Positions 15,595-23,802 are shown, counted from the first letter of the stretch. The stretch is 32,455 nucleotides of DNA from Porphyrobacter sp. IPPAS B-1204 (GCA_003724185.1 RHGM01000006.1:1-32455), one strand, 5' to 3'. A program made the numbers and translations. Notes: a model not told the origin generated them from the sequence alone.

Positions 15595-17168
15595 CAGTTC
15601 TCCGGCGTGAGCGGTCCCGGATCAAGTCCGGGACGACGAAGTGATTTCGCCAACTCCGCAGCCGCTGCCTTGGGGGTGAGCTTCTTGCCATCCTCGCGGT
15701 CCACAGCCAGATTCGCCTCGCGCATCGCCTCGACACTGATCGCGCCGATCAGCGGCTGTAGCGCGGCGATCACCCCTTCATCGCCGGCGATGCGGGGGGA
15801 CAGCATCAGCATTGCGTCATAACTCGGCAGCGCGCCTTCGGGGTCGGCCAGCACCACCAGCCTGTCCGCCGCGATCCGCCCGTCCGAGGTATAGGCGCTG
15901 ATCACATCGGCCTCGCCCGATTGCAGGGCATTATACATGAAGGTCGGCGCGAAATTGCGGTTCCGGCCGAAGCGCAGGCCATAGGCATCGCGCACGGCGA
16001 TCCATTCGGGCCGCTCGAAAAACTCCGGATCGCCGCCCACTGTCAGCTGCGGGGCGACCGCCGTCAGATCGGTGAGCGAGGTGACGCCGAGTTCCGCCGC
16101 GCGATCCCCGCGCATGGCGAAGGCATAGGCGTTTTCGAAGCCGAGGCGGCCCAGCACCTTGACGCCGTTCTGCTGCCATTCCCAATCGCGGATCGTCTCG
16201 TACATGGCCTCCCTGCCGGGATTGTCGTTGCAGTTCAGGTAATTGGTCCAGATCGTGCCGGTGTAATCGACCGAGATATCGATGCTCGACGAAGCGACCG
16301 CCGAATGCACCACGGCGCTGCCCAACCCGTCACGATATTCGACCGAATAGCCTGCCGCCTCCAGCCGGGCGCCGATCAATTGGGCCAGGATGTATTGTTC
16401 GGAAAACTGCTTGGAGGCGATGACGATGCGGCGTTCGTCGCTCCCCGATCCTTGCGCCCATAGTGCCGCAAGGATGCCGAGCGCCACCACCGCCATCCCG
16501 CCGAAGGTCGCCAGCCGTGACCTTTTGGCCAGCCCGACTTCGATCACCCACAGCAGGTTGTCCGCCGCCAGCGCCAGCCCAGCGCTCGCCAGACAGCCGG
16601 CCAGCACCAGCGCCCAGTTCTGGGTCTGCAAGCCGGCGAAGATCGGATCGCCAAGGCTCGGCTGGCCGATGGTGGTGGCCAGCGTCGCCGCGCCGATGGT
16701 CCACACGCTCGCGGTGCGGATGCCGGCCATGATGAAGGGCGCGGACAGCGGCGCTTCCACGAGGGTGAGTTTCTGCCACTTGGTCATGCCCACCCCGTCG
16801 GCTGCCTCCAGTACGCCGGGGTCGAGGTTCGCCTGCGCCGTCACCGCATTGCGCAGGATCGGCAGCAGCGCATAAAGCGTCAGCGCCATCAGCGCGGGCA
16901 GGAACCCCAGCGTCGGCAGGCCTTCGCCGAACACCGTCCGCAGGCTCAGCAGCAGCGGGAAAAACAGCGCCAGCAAGGCGAGGGCAGGGATGGTCTGGAC
17001 GAGGCTGGCAAGGCTCAGGGCGAGCCTGGACACCACCTGCGAACGGCTGGCCCACACCGCCATCGGCAGGGCAATCAGCATGGCGAGCCCGATCGCGCTG
17101 GCCGACAAAACGACATGCGCGGCAAGCTTGTCGCCAAGGCCGGGGAGGATGTCCCAGATGCTGTCCAT
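15594..17168 (-). CDS. ABC transporter permease fused to OpuAC-type substrate-binding domain
   Basis: A 524-residue fusion for uptake of a quaternary-amine-type solute (glycine betaine, choline, carnitine or similar; the ergothioneine importer EgtUBC has the same layout). Residues 1-215 are a BPD-type permease with membrane helices and the EAA loop EAADGVGMTKWQKLTLVEAP (121-140). A further helix (about 222-238) anchors the periplasmic binding domain from about 245 (IVIASKQFSEQYILAQLIG, DYTGTIWTNYL, ISAYTSDGRI). The final residues RPGLDPGPLTPEN come from the right repeat of the GIY-YIG element, so the native C-terminus has been replaced. The start overlaps the ATPase stop as TGATG. The substrate is not determinable by eye. 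Confidence 0.92.
   Translation of the reverse strand: MDSIWDILPGLGDKLAAHVVLSASAIGLAMLIALPMAVWASRSQVVSRLALSLASLVQTIPALALLALFFPLLLSLRTVFGEGLPTLGFLPALMALTLYALLPILRNAVTAQANLDPGVLEAADGVGMTKWQKLTLVEAPLSAPFIMAGIRTASVWTIGAATLATTIGQPSLGDPIFAGLQTQNWALVLAGCLASAGLALAADNLLWVIEVGLAKRSRLATFGGMAVVALGILAALWAQGSGSDERRIVIASKQFSEQYILAQLIGARLEAAGYSVEYRDGLGSAVVHSAVASSSIDISVDYTGTIWTNYLNCNDNPGREAMYETIRDWEWQQNGVKVLGRLGFENAYAFAMRGDRAAELGVTSLTDLTAVAPQLTVGGDPEFFERPEWIAVRDAYGLRFGRNRNFAPTFMYNALQSGEADVISAYTSDGRIAADRLVVLADPEGALPSYDAMLMLSPRIAGDEGVIAALQPLIGAISVEAMREANLAVDREDGKKLTPKAAAAELAKSLRRPGLDPGPLTPEN
15615..15638 (-). repeat. Right inverted palindromic repeat
   Basis: On the minus strand it reads CGTCGT into the same TCCCGGACTTGATCCGGGA core as the left copy, in opposite orientation, with one difference (G for A in the outer hexamer). 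It lies inside the permease-binding protein frame, where it is translated as RPGLDPG. Confidence 0.85.
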
Positions 17169-17962
17169 CAGGCCCGCCCCTCGCCAGAGCGTTCCATGGC
17201 GGCCAGCCGTTCGGCCTGTTGGCGCGGCACGGCGACAAGACCCTGGGCCACCTCCCCGCCCGCTCCGGCCAGCAGCGCACGCGGGGTTTCATCGGCGGCC
17301 AGCATCCCGCCGTCCATCACCAACACGCGGTCAGCCAGCAACAAGGCCTCGGCCATGTCGTGGGTCACCATCACGGTCGTCAGCCCCAGCGCATCGTGCA
17401 GTTCGCGCACCTTGCGGCCCAGCGCATCGCGGGTGACAGGATCGAGCGCGCCGAAGGGTTCGTCCATGATCAGCAGCTCCGGCTCCCCCGCCAGCGCCCG
17501 CGCCACGCCGACCCGCTGGCGCTGCCCGCCGCTGAGTTCATCGGGCATCCGCGCCGCGAGCCCGGGATCGAGTTCGACCAGTGCCAGCAATTCCGCAATC
17601 CGTTCCGGCGCCAGCTTCTCGCCGGTCAGGCGCGGGCCGATGGCGATGTTTTCCGCGACGCTGAAATGCGGGAACAGGCCGATCCCCTGGAACACATAAC
17701 CGACCCGGCGGCGCAGGCGGGCGGGCTTGAGGGTGCTCACATCCTCTCCGCCGAACAGCACCCGGCCTGTCGTCGGCTGCACCAGCGTGTTGACCGTCTT
17801 CAGCAGCGTCGACTTGCCCGAACCCGATGCGCCCACCAGCGCCACGAAGCTGCCTGCGGCAATGTCACACGAAACGCCGGCCCCCAATGCTCCGACCGCC
17901 GTGACCTCGCCAAAGCGGCAGATCACCCCGTCGAAGCGGAGCAGGGGTGAAGGCGTGGTCAT
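17168..17962 (-). CDS. ABC transporter ATP-binding protein (quaternary-amine type)
   Basis: The 264-residue ATPase partner of the permease-binding fusion. It has Walker A GASGSGKST, Q-loop VFQGIGLFPH, signature LSGGQRQRVGVARAL, Walker B LLIMDEPFGALDP and the switch histidine in VTHDMAEA. The sequence after the signature, including GALDPVTRDALGRKVRELH, is typical of OpuA/ProV-like ATPases; there are no C-terminal CBS domains. It is the first gene of the transporter operon, and its stop overlaps the permease start by TGATG, giving an expected near-equal dose. It diverges from the isovaleryl-CoA dehydrogenase gene across 113 bp. Confidence 0.93.
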   Translation of the reverse strand: MTTPSPLLRFDGVICRFGEVTAVGALGAGVSCDIAAGSFVALVGASGSGKSTLLKTVNTLVQPTTGRVLFGGEDVSTLKPARLRRRVGYVFQGIGLFPHFSVAENIAIGPRLTGEKLAPERIAELLALVELDPGLAARMPDELSGGQRQRVGVARALAGEPELLIMDEPFGALDPVTRDALGRKVRELHDALGLTTVMVTHDMAEALLLADRVLVMDGGMLAADETPRALLAGAGGEVAQGLVAVPRQQAERLAAMERSGEGRA

Positions 17963-18010
17963 TGGCGGCCATGATTAGCGATGTTAGGCGCCCCGCGCCA
18001 GCGCCAGCGA

Positions 18011-18039
18011 TTGGCCTTTCGCCGATCGCTTGCTATGCG
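18011..18039 (+). promoter_or_regulatory. Candidate promoter of the leucine-degradation genes
   Basis: TTGGCC (18011-18016), a 17-nt spacer and TATGCG (18034-18039) lie in the divergent gap. Transcription would begin near 18046, leaving about 30 nt of leader with CAGGAC ahead of the ATG at 18076. The match to consensus is modest. Confidence 0.35.
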
Positions 18040-18075
18040 GATGCGCAGAACATCATTTCACTGGCAGGACATAAA

Positions 18076-19242
18076 ATGCGCGCCACCCCCGATTTCGACT
18101 TCCACCTTGGCGAGGCCGCCGAGATGATCCGTGACACCACCGCCCGCTTCGCCGACGAACAGATCGCGCCGCTGGCGGAACGCACCGACCGCGAGGACCG
18201 CTTCCCGCGTGAATTGTGGGAACCGATGGGCGCGCTGGGCCTGCACGGCATCACGGTTGAGGAAGAATGGGGCGGGCTGGGCCTCGGCTATCTCGAACAC
18301 GTGATCGCGGTCGAGGAAGTCAGCCGCGCATCGGCCAGCGTGGGCCTCAGCTACGGCGCGCACTCCAACCTCTGCCTCAACCAGATCCGCCGCTGGGGGA
18401 ATGACGAGCAGAAGGCGAAATATCTACCCAAGCTGATCTCCGGCGAGCATGTCGGCAGCCTTGCGATGTCGGAAGCCGGGGCGGGCAGCGATGTGGTTTC
18501 GATGAAGCTGAAGGCCGACGCGGTTCAGGGCGGATACGTCCTCAACGGCACAAAGTTCTGGATCACCAACGCGCCCGAGGCCGATACGCTGGTGGTCTAT
18601 GCCAAGACCGATGGCCACGCAGGCAGCCGCGGCATCACCGCCTTCCTGATCGAAAAGGGCGACGAGGGCTTTTCCATCGGCCAGAAGATCAGCAAGGTCG
18701 GCATGAAGGGCTCTCCCACCGCCGAGCTGGTGTTCAGCGATTGCTTCGTGCCGGAAGACCGCATCATGGGGCCGCTGAACGGCGGGGTCGGCGTGCTGAT
18801 GAGCGGGCTGGATTATGAACGCGTGGTGCTCGCCGGTTTGCAGCTTGGCATCATGCAGGCGTGCCTCGACACGGTCATCCCCTACCTGCGGGAGAGGAAG
18901 CAGTTCGGCAAACCCATCGGCTCCTTCCAGCTGATGCAGGCCAAGGTCGCCGACATGTATGTCGCCCTGCAATCGGCCCGCGCCTACACCTATGCGGTCG
19001 CCAAGGCGTGCGACGCGGGGCAGACGACGCGCTTCGATGCTGCGGGGGTGATTTTGCTCGCCTCTGAAAATGCCTTCAAGGTCGCGGCGGAAAGCGTGCA
19101 GGCGCTGGGCGGGGCGGGCTACACCACCGACTGGCCGGTGGAGCGGTATATGCGCGACGCCAAGCTGCTCGACATCGGCGCGGGGACGAATGAAATCCGC
19201 CGGATGCTGATCGGGCGCGAGTTGATCGGGGCGGCGGGCTAG
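18076..19242 (+). CDS. ivd: Isovaleryl-CoA dehydrogenase
   Basis: FAD-dependent dehydrogenase converting isovaleryl-CoA to 3-methylcrotonyl-CoA in leucine breakdown. The 388-residue protein has the acyl-CoA dehydrogenase layout: helical N-domain, the beta domain with SLAMSEAGAGSDVVSM and FWITNAPEADTLVVYAKTD, and the helical C-domain. The catalytic glutamate is E248 in GLDYERVVLAG, the helix G position that marks isovaleryl-CoA dehydrogenases, in contrast to the later Glu of short- and medium-chain enzymes. GTNEIRRMLIGREL closes the protein. The start at 18076 follows CAGGAC; a longer frame back to 17947 has no conserved content. It heads a plus-strand cluster with methylcrotonyl-CoA carboxylase beta, the next enzyme in the pathway. 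Confidence 0.95.
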   Translation: MRATPDFDFHLGEAAEMIRDTTARFADEQIAPLAERTDREDRFPRELWEPMGALGLHGITVEEEWGGLGLGYLEHVIAVEEVSRASASVGLSYGAHSNLCLNQIRRWGNDEQKAKYLPKLISGEHVGSLAMSEAGAGSDVVSMKLKADAVQGGYVLNGTKFWITNAPEADTLVVYAKTDGHAGSRGITAFLIEKGDEGFSIGQKISKVGMKGSPTAELVFSDCFVPEDRIMGPLNGGVGVLMSGLDYERVVLAGLQLGIMQACLDTVIPYLRERKQFGKPIGSFQLMQAKVADMYVALQSARAYTYAVAKACDAGQTTRFDAAGVILLASENAFKVAAESVQALGGAGYTTDWPVERYMRDAKLLDIGAGTNEIRRMLIGRELIGAAG

Positions 19243-19254
19243 GAGAAGGCGACC

Positions 19255-19548
19255 ATGAACGATTTCATGCTGTTGATGCACAATGATGCAACCACAGAGC
19301 CTGCCGATTCTGAATGGGAGGCCTATTTCGGCATGCTTTCGGCCAGCGGCGCGTTTCAGGGCGGCAGTTCTATCGGCGCAGGCGCAACCTTTCGCCAAGG
19401 CGGCGCGGCCGGGCCGCTGAGCGCCCGTCTCACCGGCTTCATCCGTGTGACGGCGCACGATCTGACCGATGCCAAGCGGTTCCTGACGGGCAACCCGATC
19501 TACGAGAACGGCGGCACCGTCGAAATTCGCGAACTGCCGCGTGATTGA
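19255..19548 (+). CDS. YciI-like (YCII/DGPF) family protein
   Basis: A 97-residue protein resembling the YCII-related (DGPF) family, with a ferredoxin-like fold. Features are the opening strand NDFMLLMHND, the SEWEAYFGMLSASGAFQGGSSIG helix-loop, and the closing strand-helix GFIRVTAHDLTDAKRFLTGNPIYENGGTVEIREL. The family is often linked to small-molecule lyase or regulatory roles, but none is firmly assigned here. GGAGAAGG lies at the right distance before the ATG, 12 bp after ivd, so it belongs to the same operon. Its role in leucine degradation, if any, is unknown. Confidence 0.85.
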   Translation: MNDFMLLMHNDATTEPADSEWEAYFGMLSASGAFQGGSSIGAGATFRQGGAAGPLSARLTGFIRVTAHDLTDAKRFLTGNPIYENGGTVEIRELPRD

Positions 19549-19604
19549 GCCCTGACCCATTTGCCTCTCGCCAGCAGGCCGGCGCCCAACGGAGACCTCA
19601 GACC

Positions 19605-19910
19605 ATGAGCACCGACGACGACTACGTCTATGACGAGGCGAGCGGCGAATGGCTGCCCGCGTCCGAACTCGCGGTCAAGCAGGCGGCGGAGGACGCGGTC
19701 GAGGTGCGCGATGCGGTCGGCAACATCCTCGCCGATGGCGATGCCGTGACGCTGATCAAGGATCTCGAGGTCAAGGGCGCGGGCCAGACATTGAAGCAGG
19801 GCACGCTGATCAAGTCGATCCGCCTGACCGGCGACGCGCAGGAGATCGACTGCAAATACCCCGGCATCAAAGGCCTCGTTCTGCGGGCCGAATTCGTGCG
19901 GAAACGCTAA
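19605..19910 (+). CDS. PhnA/YjdM-like protein lacking the zinc ribbon
   Basis: A 101-residue protein. Residues from about 34 match the PhnA/YjdM domain ([56 protein letters not shown]). Despite the family's historical name, alkylphosphonate use is not established for it. Typical members begin with a four-Cys zinc ribbon; here that place is taken by [18 protein letters not shown] with no cysteine, and the only Cys is in [14 protein letters not shown] lies upstream of the ATG at 19605. The gene sits between the YciI-like gene and mccB, with 10 bp to the latter, so it is co-transcribed with leucine-degradation genes. Confidence 0.85.
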   Translation: MSTDDDYVYDEASGEWLPASELAVKQAAEDAVEVRDAVGNILADGDAVTLIKDLEVKGAGQTLKQGTLIKSIRLTGDAQEIDCKYPGIKGLVLRAEFVRKR

Positions 19911-19920
19911 GGACGACACC

Positions 19921-21528
19921 ATGACCGCCCCCACCCTCACCACCAAACTCGACCGCGAGAGCCCCGAGGCCAAGGCGCGGTTTGCGCACAACCACGCGCT
20001 CGCGCAGCAACTGCGCGCCGCCGTCGCCGAAGCTTCGCTGGGTGGCACGGAGAAATCGCGCGAACGACACGTCTCGCGCGGCAAATTGCTCCCCCGCGAG
20101 CGGGTGGAGCGGTTGCTCGATCCGGGCTCGCCCTTCCTCGAGATCGGGCAATTGGCCGCAAACGGGATGTACGAGGGCGACGTCAACGGCGCCTCGATCA
20201 TCTGCGGGGTGGGGCGCGTTTCGGGTCGCCAGTGCATGATCGTGTGCAATGATGCGACCGTGAAGGGCGGCACCTACTACCCGATGACGGTCAAGAAGCA
20301 CCTGCGCGCACAGGAAATCGCGCAGGAGAACCGCCTGCCGTGTATCTATCTGGTGGACTCGGGCGGCGCGAACCTGCCGCATCAGGCCGAGGTCTTCCCG
20401 GACCGCGACCATTTCGGGCGGATATTTTTCAATCAGGCCAACATGAGCGCGCTCGGCATCCCGCAGATTGCCTGCGTGATGGGGAGCTGCACGGCTGGCG
20501 GCGCATACGTGCCCGCCATGTCGGACGAGAGTGTGATCGTCCGCAACCAGGGCACCATCTTCCTCGCTGGGCCGCCGCTGGTGAAGGCGGCGACCGGCGA
20601 GGAAATCACCGCCGAGGACTTGGGCGGCGGTGATCTGCACGCCAAGAAATCGGGCGTGGTCGATCACCTGGCCGAGAATGACGAGCACGCGCTCACCATC
20701 GTGCGCGATATCGTCAGCCACCTTGGCGCGAACACCGGCGCGGCGGCGGACATTGCGCTGAAAGACCCGCGCCCGCCGAAATTCGACGCAGACGACCTCT
20801 ACGCCCTCATCCCCGAAGACGTGCGCGCGCCCTATGACGTGAAGGAAGTGATCGCGCGGCTGGTCGATGGCAGCGAATTCCACGAGTTCAAGGCGCACTA
20901 CGGCTCCACGCTGGTGTGCGGTTTCGCCCATATCTGGGGGATGCCGGTCGCGATCCTCGCCAACAATGGCGTGCTGTTCTCCGAAAGTGCGCAGAAGGGC
21001 GCGCATTTCATCGAGCTTGCCTGCCAGCGCCGCATTCCGCTGCTGTTCCTCCAGAACATCTCCGGCTTTATGGTCGGCGGAAAATACGAGGCGGAAGGCA
21101 TCGCCAAGCATGGGGCAAAGCTCGTCACCGCCGTCGCCACCGCGACCGTGCCCAAGGTCACCGTGGTGATCGGCGGCAGCTTTGGCGCGGGGAACTACGG
21201 GATGTGCGGGCGAGCCTACTCGCCCCGCTTCATGTTCACCTGGCCCAATGCGCGCATCTCGGTGATGGGCGGGGAGCAGGCGGCGAGCGTGCTGGCGACG
21301 GTCCACCGCGACGCTGACACATGGGACGCAGCCGCGACCGAGGCGTTCAAGGCGCCGATCCGCCAGAAATACGAGGACGAAGGCAACCCCTACTACGCCA
21401 CTGCCCGGTTGTGGGACGACGGCGTGGTCGACCCGGTGCAGACCCGCGATGTGCTGGGGCTTGCGCTCGCGGCGTGCCTTGAGGCGCCGATTGCCGAGCG
21501 GCCGGCGTTTGGCGTGTTCCGGATGTGA
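19921..21528 (+). CDS. mccB: Methylcrotonyl-CoA carboxylase, carboxyltransferase (beta) subunit
   Basis: The biotin-dependent carboxyltransferase half of methylcrotonyl-CoA carboxylase, moving CO2 from carboxybiotin to 3-methylcrotonyl-CoA to form 3-methylglutaconyl-CoA. The 535-residue length is typical. Diagnostic stretches are [38 protein letters not shown] and [17 protein letters not shown] in the N-domain, and [55 protein letters not shown] in the C-domain; the latter oxyanion-loop residues are characteristic of MCC rather than propionyl-CoA carboxylase. AAGGA precedes the ATG. The biotin-carrying alpha subunit gene, usually next in line, is not in the window: an unrelated gene follows through a TGATG overlap. 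Confidence 0.95.
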   Translation: MTAPTLTTKLDRESPEAKARFAHNHALAQQLRAAVAEASLGGTEKSRERHVSRGKLLPRERVERLLDPGSPFLEIGQLAANGMYEGDVNGASIICGVGRVSGRQCMIVCNDATVKGGTYYPMTVKKHLRAQEIAQENRLPCIYLVDSGGANLPHQAEVFPDRDHFGRIFFNQANMSALGIPQIACVMGSCTAGGAYVPAMSDESVIVRNQGTIFLAGPPLVKAATGEEITAEDLGGGDLHAKKSGVVDHLAENDEHALTIVRDIVSHLGANTGAAADIALKDPRPPKFDADDLYALIPEDVRAPYDVKEVIARLVDGSEFHEFKAHYGSTLVCGFAHIWGMPVAILANNGVLFSESAQKGAHFIELACQRRIPLLFLQNISGFMVGGKYEAEGIAKHGAKLVTAVATATVPKVTVVIGGSFGAGNYGMCGRAYSPRFMFTWPNARISVMGGEQAASVLATVHRDADTWDAAATEAFKAPIRQKYEDEGNPYYATARLWDDGVVDPVQTRDVLGLALAACLEAPIAERPAFGVFRM

Positions 21529-22178
21529 TGTATCGGGTCACAAATCCCCCAGTCATCTTCAAACTCGCGGCGATCGGGGTCGAGCTCGACTATTCCTTTT
21601 TTGCTGGCGCAGAACCGGATCGGCTCTCCCGGCTGTTAGCAGTCGATGCCCATCTGGTGAGGGCCGAGAGCCCGCGCCAATGGCACCTGCCTGCCGATGC
21701 GATTGTCGCCTTGCAATCGCTCAACGAACGCCCCATCACGCGTGAGATATTTCTTGGCGACTGGTGCGATCCGCACGATCTGATGCTGATCAAACGCGGA
21801 TCGGGCGATGTTGAAGGTCTCGGGCGGGTCAGCGACATCCGTTACGACACGCTCGGAGAGGCAAAGGTCCGGAACTGGGGTGTAGCCATACCCGACCCCG
21901 GTTTCGACGAGCCCGGTCAATATGCCTACGCCTTTTCCTCCCCGCCCTACAGTTTGAACGCGCTTCGGTCTGAGATCCAGCGGCTGTTCAAGCAATCGAC
22001 CGAGTTGCTCCTTGGCCGGGGTGCACCGATCGAGATTTTTGACTGGAGCGGTGGGGATCTGACCTTGGTTCATCCTCTGTTCGAGGCGGGAATGGAATGG
22101 TGGGGCGTATTCCTGTTCACGATCTTCAACCCCGACGACCGCACCATGGTCGTGATCTCCGGTTCAACGACTGACTGA
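21528..22178 (+). CDS. Uncharacterised protein, 216 aa
   Basis: Not recognised. It starts at ATG 21528, overlapping the mccB stop as TGATG (a GTG one codon earlier is possible). The soluble 216-residue product contains ITREIFLGDWCDPHDLMLIKRG in the middle and a Trp/Phe-rich end (GMEWWGVFLFTIFNPDDRTMVVISGS) ending on a hydrophobic strand. There is no signal peptide or membrane helix. Third-position composition is visibly less GC-biased than in mccB (TTT, CAA, TTA and TAT codons are frequent), which suggests later acquisition or low expression. The C-terminal style recalls small accessory or immunity-type proteins, but I cannot name a family. Confidence 0.7.
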   Translation: MYRVTNPPVIFKLAAIGVELDYSFFAGAEPDRLSRLLAVDAHLVRAESPRQWHLPADAIVALQSLNERPITREIFLGDWCDPHDLMLIKRGSGDVEGLGRVSDIRYDTLGEAKVRNWGVAIPDPGFDEPGQYAYAFSSPPYSLNALRSEIQRLFKQSTELLLGRGAPIEIFDWSGGDLTLVHPLFEAGMEWWGVFLFTIFNPDDRTMVVISGSTTD

Positions 22179-22254
22179 AACCCCCCAAGCCCCCCCTTGC
22201 GTAGCTAACCCAAGTTAAGCCACAAGGGCCGAGCCTTTGGGAGGGGCACACCGC

Positions 22255-22896
22255 TTGCACAAACCGATCACCGCTGCGCCCGTGCGCAAGCCCACGCTGC
22301 TTTCGCGCATCGTGCGCCGGATCATTCTGGCCATCTGGTATGCGCGGGGGTGGAGGATCGATTCCCCGCTGCCCAAGCACCTGAAGAAATATGTGCTGGC
22401 CGGCGCGCCGCATACCTCCAACTGGGATTTCGTGTTCTTCACCGGCGCCACGCATGAAGAGGGCGTGAAACCAAACTTCATGGGCAAGCACACGCTGTTC
22501 ACCGGCATCATGCGCAACTTCATGCTCGACATGGGCGGCATCCCGGTGGACCGCACCGCCAAGTCCAACGCCACCGAACAGGTCGCCGCCGAATTCGCCG
22601 CGCGCGATGAACTCGCGCTGGTGATCGCCTGTGAAGGCACCCGCAAATCGGACGGCAAGTGGCGTTCGGGCTTCTACCACATCGCCCGCGCCGCCAATGT
22701 GCCGATCGTCCCCGCCTTTGCCGACAACGCCGCCAAGATCGTCAGCTTCGGCCCGCCGATGCTGCCGACCGGCAATTACGGCGAAGACCTGCTGAAAATC
22801 GCCGAATGGTTCCGCGCCCGCCTGCCCGAATACGAGCGGTTCAAGGTGCTCGAACAGCAGGCGCGCGACATTATCGCCGGAAAGAACGATGTTTGA
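22255..22896 (+). CDS. PlsC-like lysophospholipid acyltransferase
   Basis: A 213-residue membrane-associated acyltransferase of the LPLAT/PlsC superfamily, expected to acylate a glycerolipid or related acceptor. Motifs are HTSNWDF (the HX4D catalytic pair), GKHTLF, GGIPVDR and ACEGTRKSDGKWRSGFYHIA, a variant of the FPEGTRS acceptor motif with C-E-G in place of P-E-G. The TTG at 22255 is chosen because GGAGGGG lies 8 nt upstream; an earlier TTG at 22237 is in frame but lacks a ribosome site. It overlaps the following DUF1295 gene by 8 nt, indicating coupled expression and perhaps a shared lipid role. Confidence 0.88.
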   Translation: MHKPITAAPVRKPTLLSRIVRRIILAIWYARGWRIDSPLPKHLKKYVLAGAPHTSNWDFVFFTGATHEEGVKPNFMGKHTLFTGIMRNFMLDMGGIPVDRTAKSNATEQVAAEFAARDELALVIACEGTRKSDGKWRSGFYHIARAANVPIVPAFADNAAKIVSFGPPMLPTGNYGEDLLKIAEWFRARLPEYERFKVLEQQARDIIAGKNDV

Positions 22897-23686
22897 ACTG
22901 CTTGCCCTGAATGCCGCGATCCTGCTGGTGCTGGTGCTGATCCAGTGGGCCATTTCGGTGAAGATCGACGATGTCAGCTTCATCGACGCCTTCTGGGGCG
23001 CGGGCATGGGCATCCTTGCCGTGGCAAGCTGGCTGCATGTGCCGGGCGGCCCGGGCGCGCTTGGCACGCTGATCATGGCGATGACCGCCGCCTGGGGCTT
23101 CCGGCTGGGCGGTTACCTGTTCCTGCGCTGGCGCAAGGAGGGCGAGGACAAGCGCTACAAGATGATCCTGAAAAAGGATCGCGAGAAAGGCCAGTTCGCC
23201 CGCGCCGCGCTTACGCGAGTGTGGCTGATGCAGGCGGTGCTGCTGTTCGCGGTCAGCAGCCCGGCGCAGGTCGGCATTCTCGCCAGCCCTGAGCCATCGC
23301 CGATCCCGCCGCTGGCGTGGGCGGGCTTCGTGCTGTGGAGCGTCGGCGTGTTCTTCGAATGGGTCGGCGACTGGCAGCTCACTCGTTTCAAAGCCGATCC
23401 TTCCAACCACGGGAAAGTGCTCGACACCGGGCTGTGGCGCTACACCCGTCACCCCAACTATTTCGGCGATTTTGCCGCGTGGTGGGGCATCTGGCTCGCC
23501 TGCGCCGCCGCCGGTTGGGGCTATGCGCTGGCGACCATCATCGGCCCGCTGTTCCTCAGCTTCACGCTTACCAGGTGGTCAGGCGTGACCCTGCTGGAGA
23601 AGGGCCTCGACAAGTCCAAGGGAGACAAATACGCCGATTACAAGCGCCGCACATCGGCCTTCTGGCCTATGCCGCCCAAGGCATAG
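22889..23686 (+). CDS. DUF1295 membrane protein (steroid 5-alpha-reductase-like)
   Basis: A 265-residue polytopic inner-membrane protein of the DUF1295 branch of the isoprenylcysteine methyltransferase/steroid reductase superfamily. The diagnostic motif DTGLWRYTRHPNYFGDFAAWWG is split across a probable membrane-interface loop. About six hydrophobic segments are visible, beginning with LLALNAAILLVLVLIQWAI. A conserved EKGLDKSKGDKYADYKRRTSAFWP tail follows. These proteins are predicted NADPH-dependent lipid reductases or methyltransferases, with the substrate unknown. The start lies inside the last codons of the acyltransferase gene (8-nt overlap), so the two are a pair. Confidence 0.92.
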   Translation: MFELLALNAAILLVLVLIQWAISVKIDDVSFIDAFWGAGMGILAVASWLHVPGGPGALGTLIMAMTAAWGFRLGGYLFLRWRKEGEDKRYKMILKKDREKGQFARAALTRVWLMQAVLLFAVSSPAQVGILASPEPSPIPPLAWAGFVLWSVGVFFEWVGDWQLTRFKADPSNHGKVLDTGLWRYTRHPNYFGDFAAWWGIWLACAAAGWGYALATIIGPLFLSFTLTRWSGVTLLEKGLDKSKGDKYADYKRRTSAFWPMPPKA

Positions 23687-23802
23687 TCCGCCCCCTCGCC
23701 ATGGCCTTCCCCTTGCTGCGTCGCACAAAAATCGACGAGCGACCCTTTCGGCCTGCGCGAAGCTCGCCTATGTTGGCTTCCGCGCGAGGAGGCGTGAGCA
23801 CT

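Larger units (their letters stand above)
15290..15638 (-). mobile_element. GIY-YIG nuclease element framed by 24-bp inverted repeats (349 bp)
   Basis: A single-gene unit. Its ends are 24-bp inverted repeats differing at one base, each itself a palindrome with core TCCCGGACTTGATCCGGGA. Between them is one gene, for a small GIY-YIG nuclease, whose stop codon lies inside the left repeat. The unit lies between convergent genes (DUF2147 and an ABC permease) and has altered the permease C-terminus. No target duplication is visible. Calling it mobile is inference from its form: a nuclease framed by terminal repeats, analogous to REP palindromes with their RAYT genes. Confidence 0.55.

Noticed and set aside
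15280..15648. Target-site duplication flanking the GIY-YIG element
   Set aside because: The bases outside the two repeats (GAATTC on the left, AAGTGA on the right) do not match, so no duplication can be claimed.
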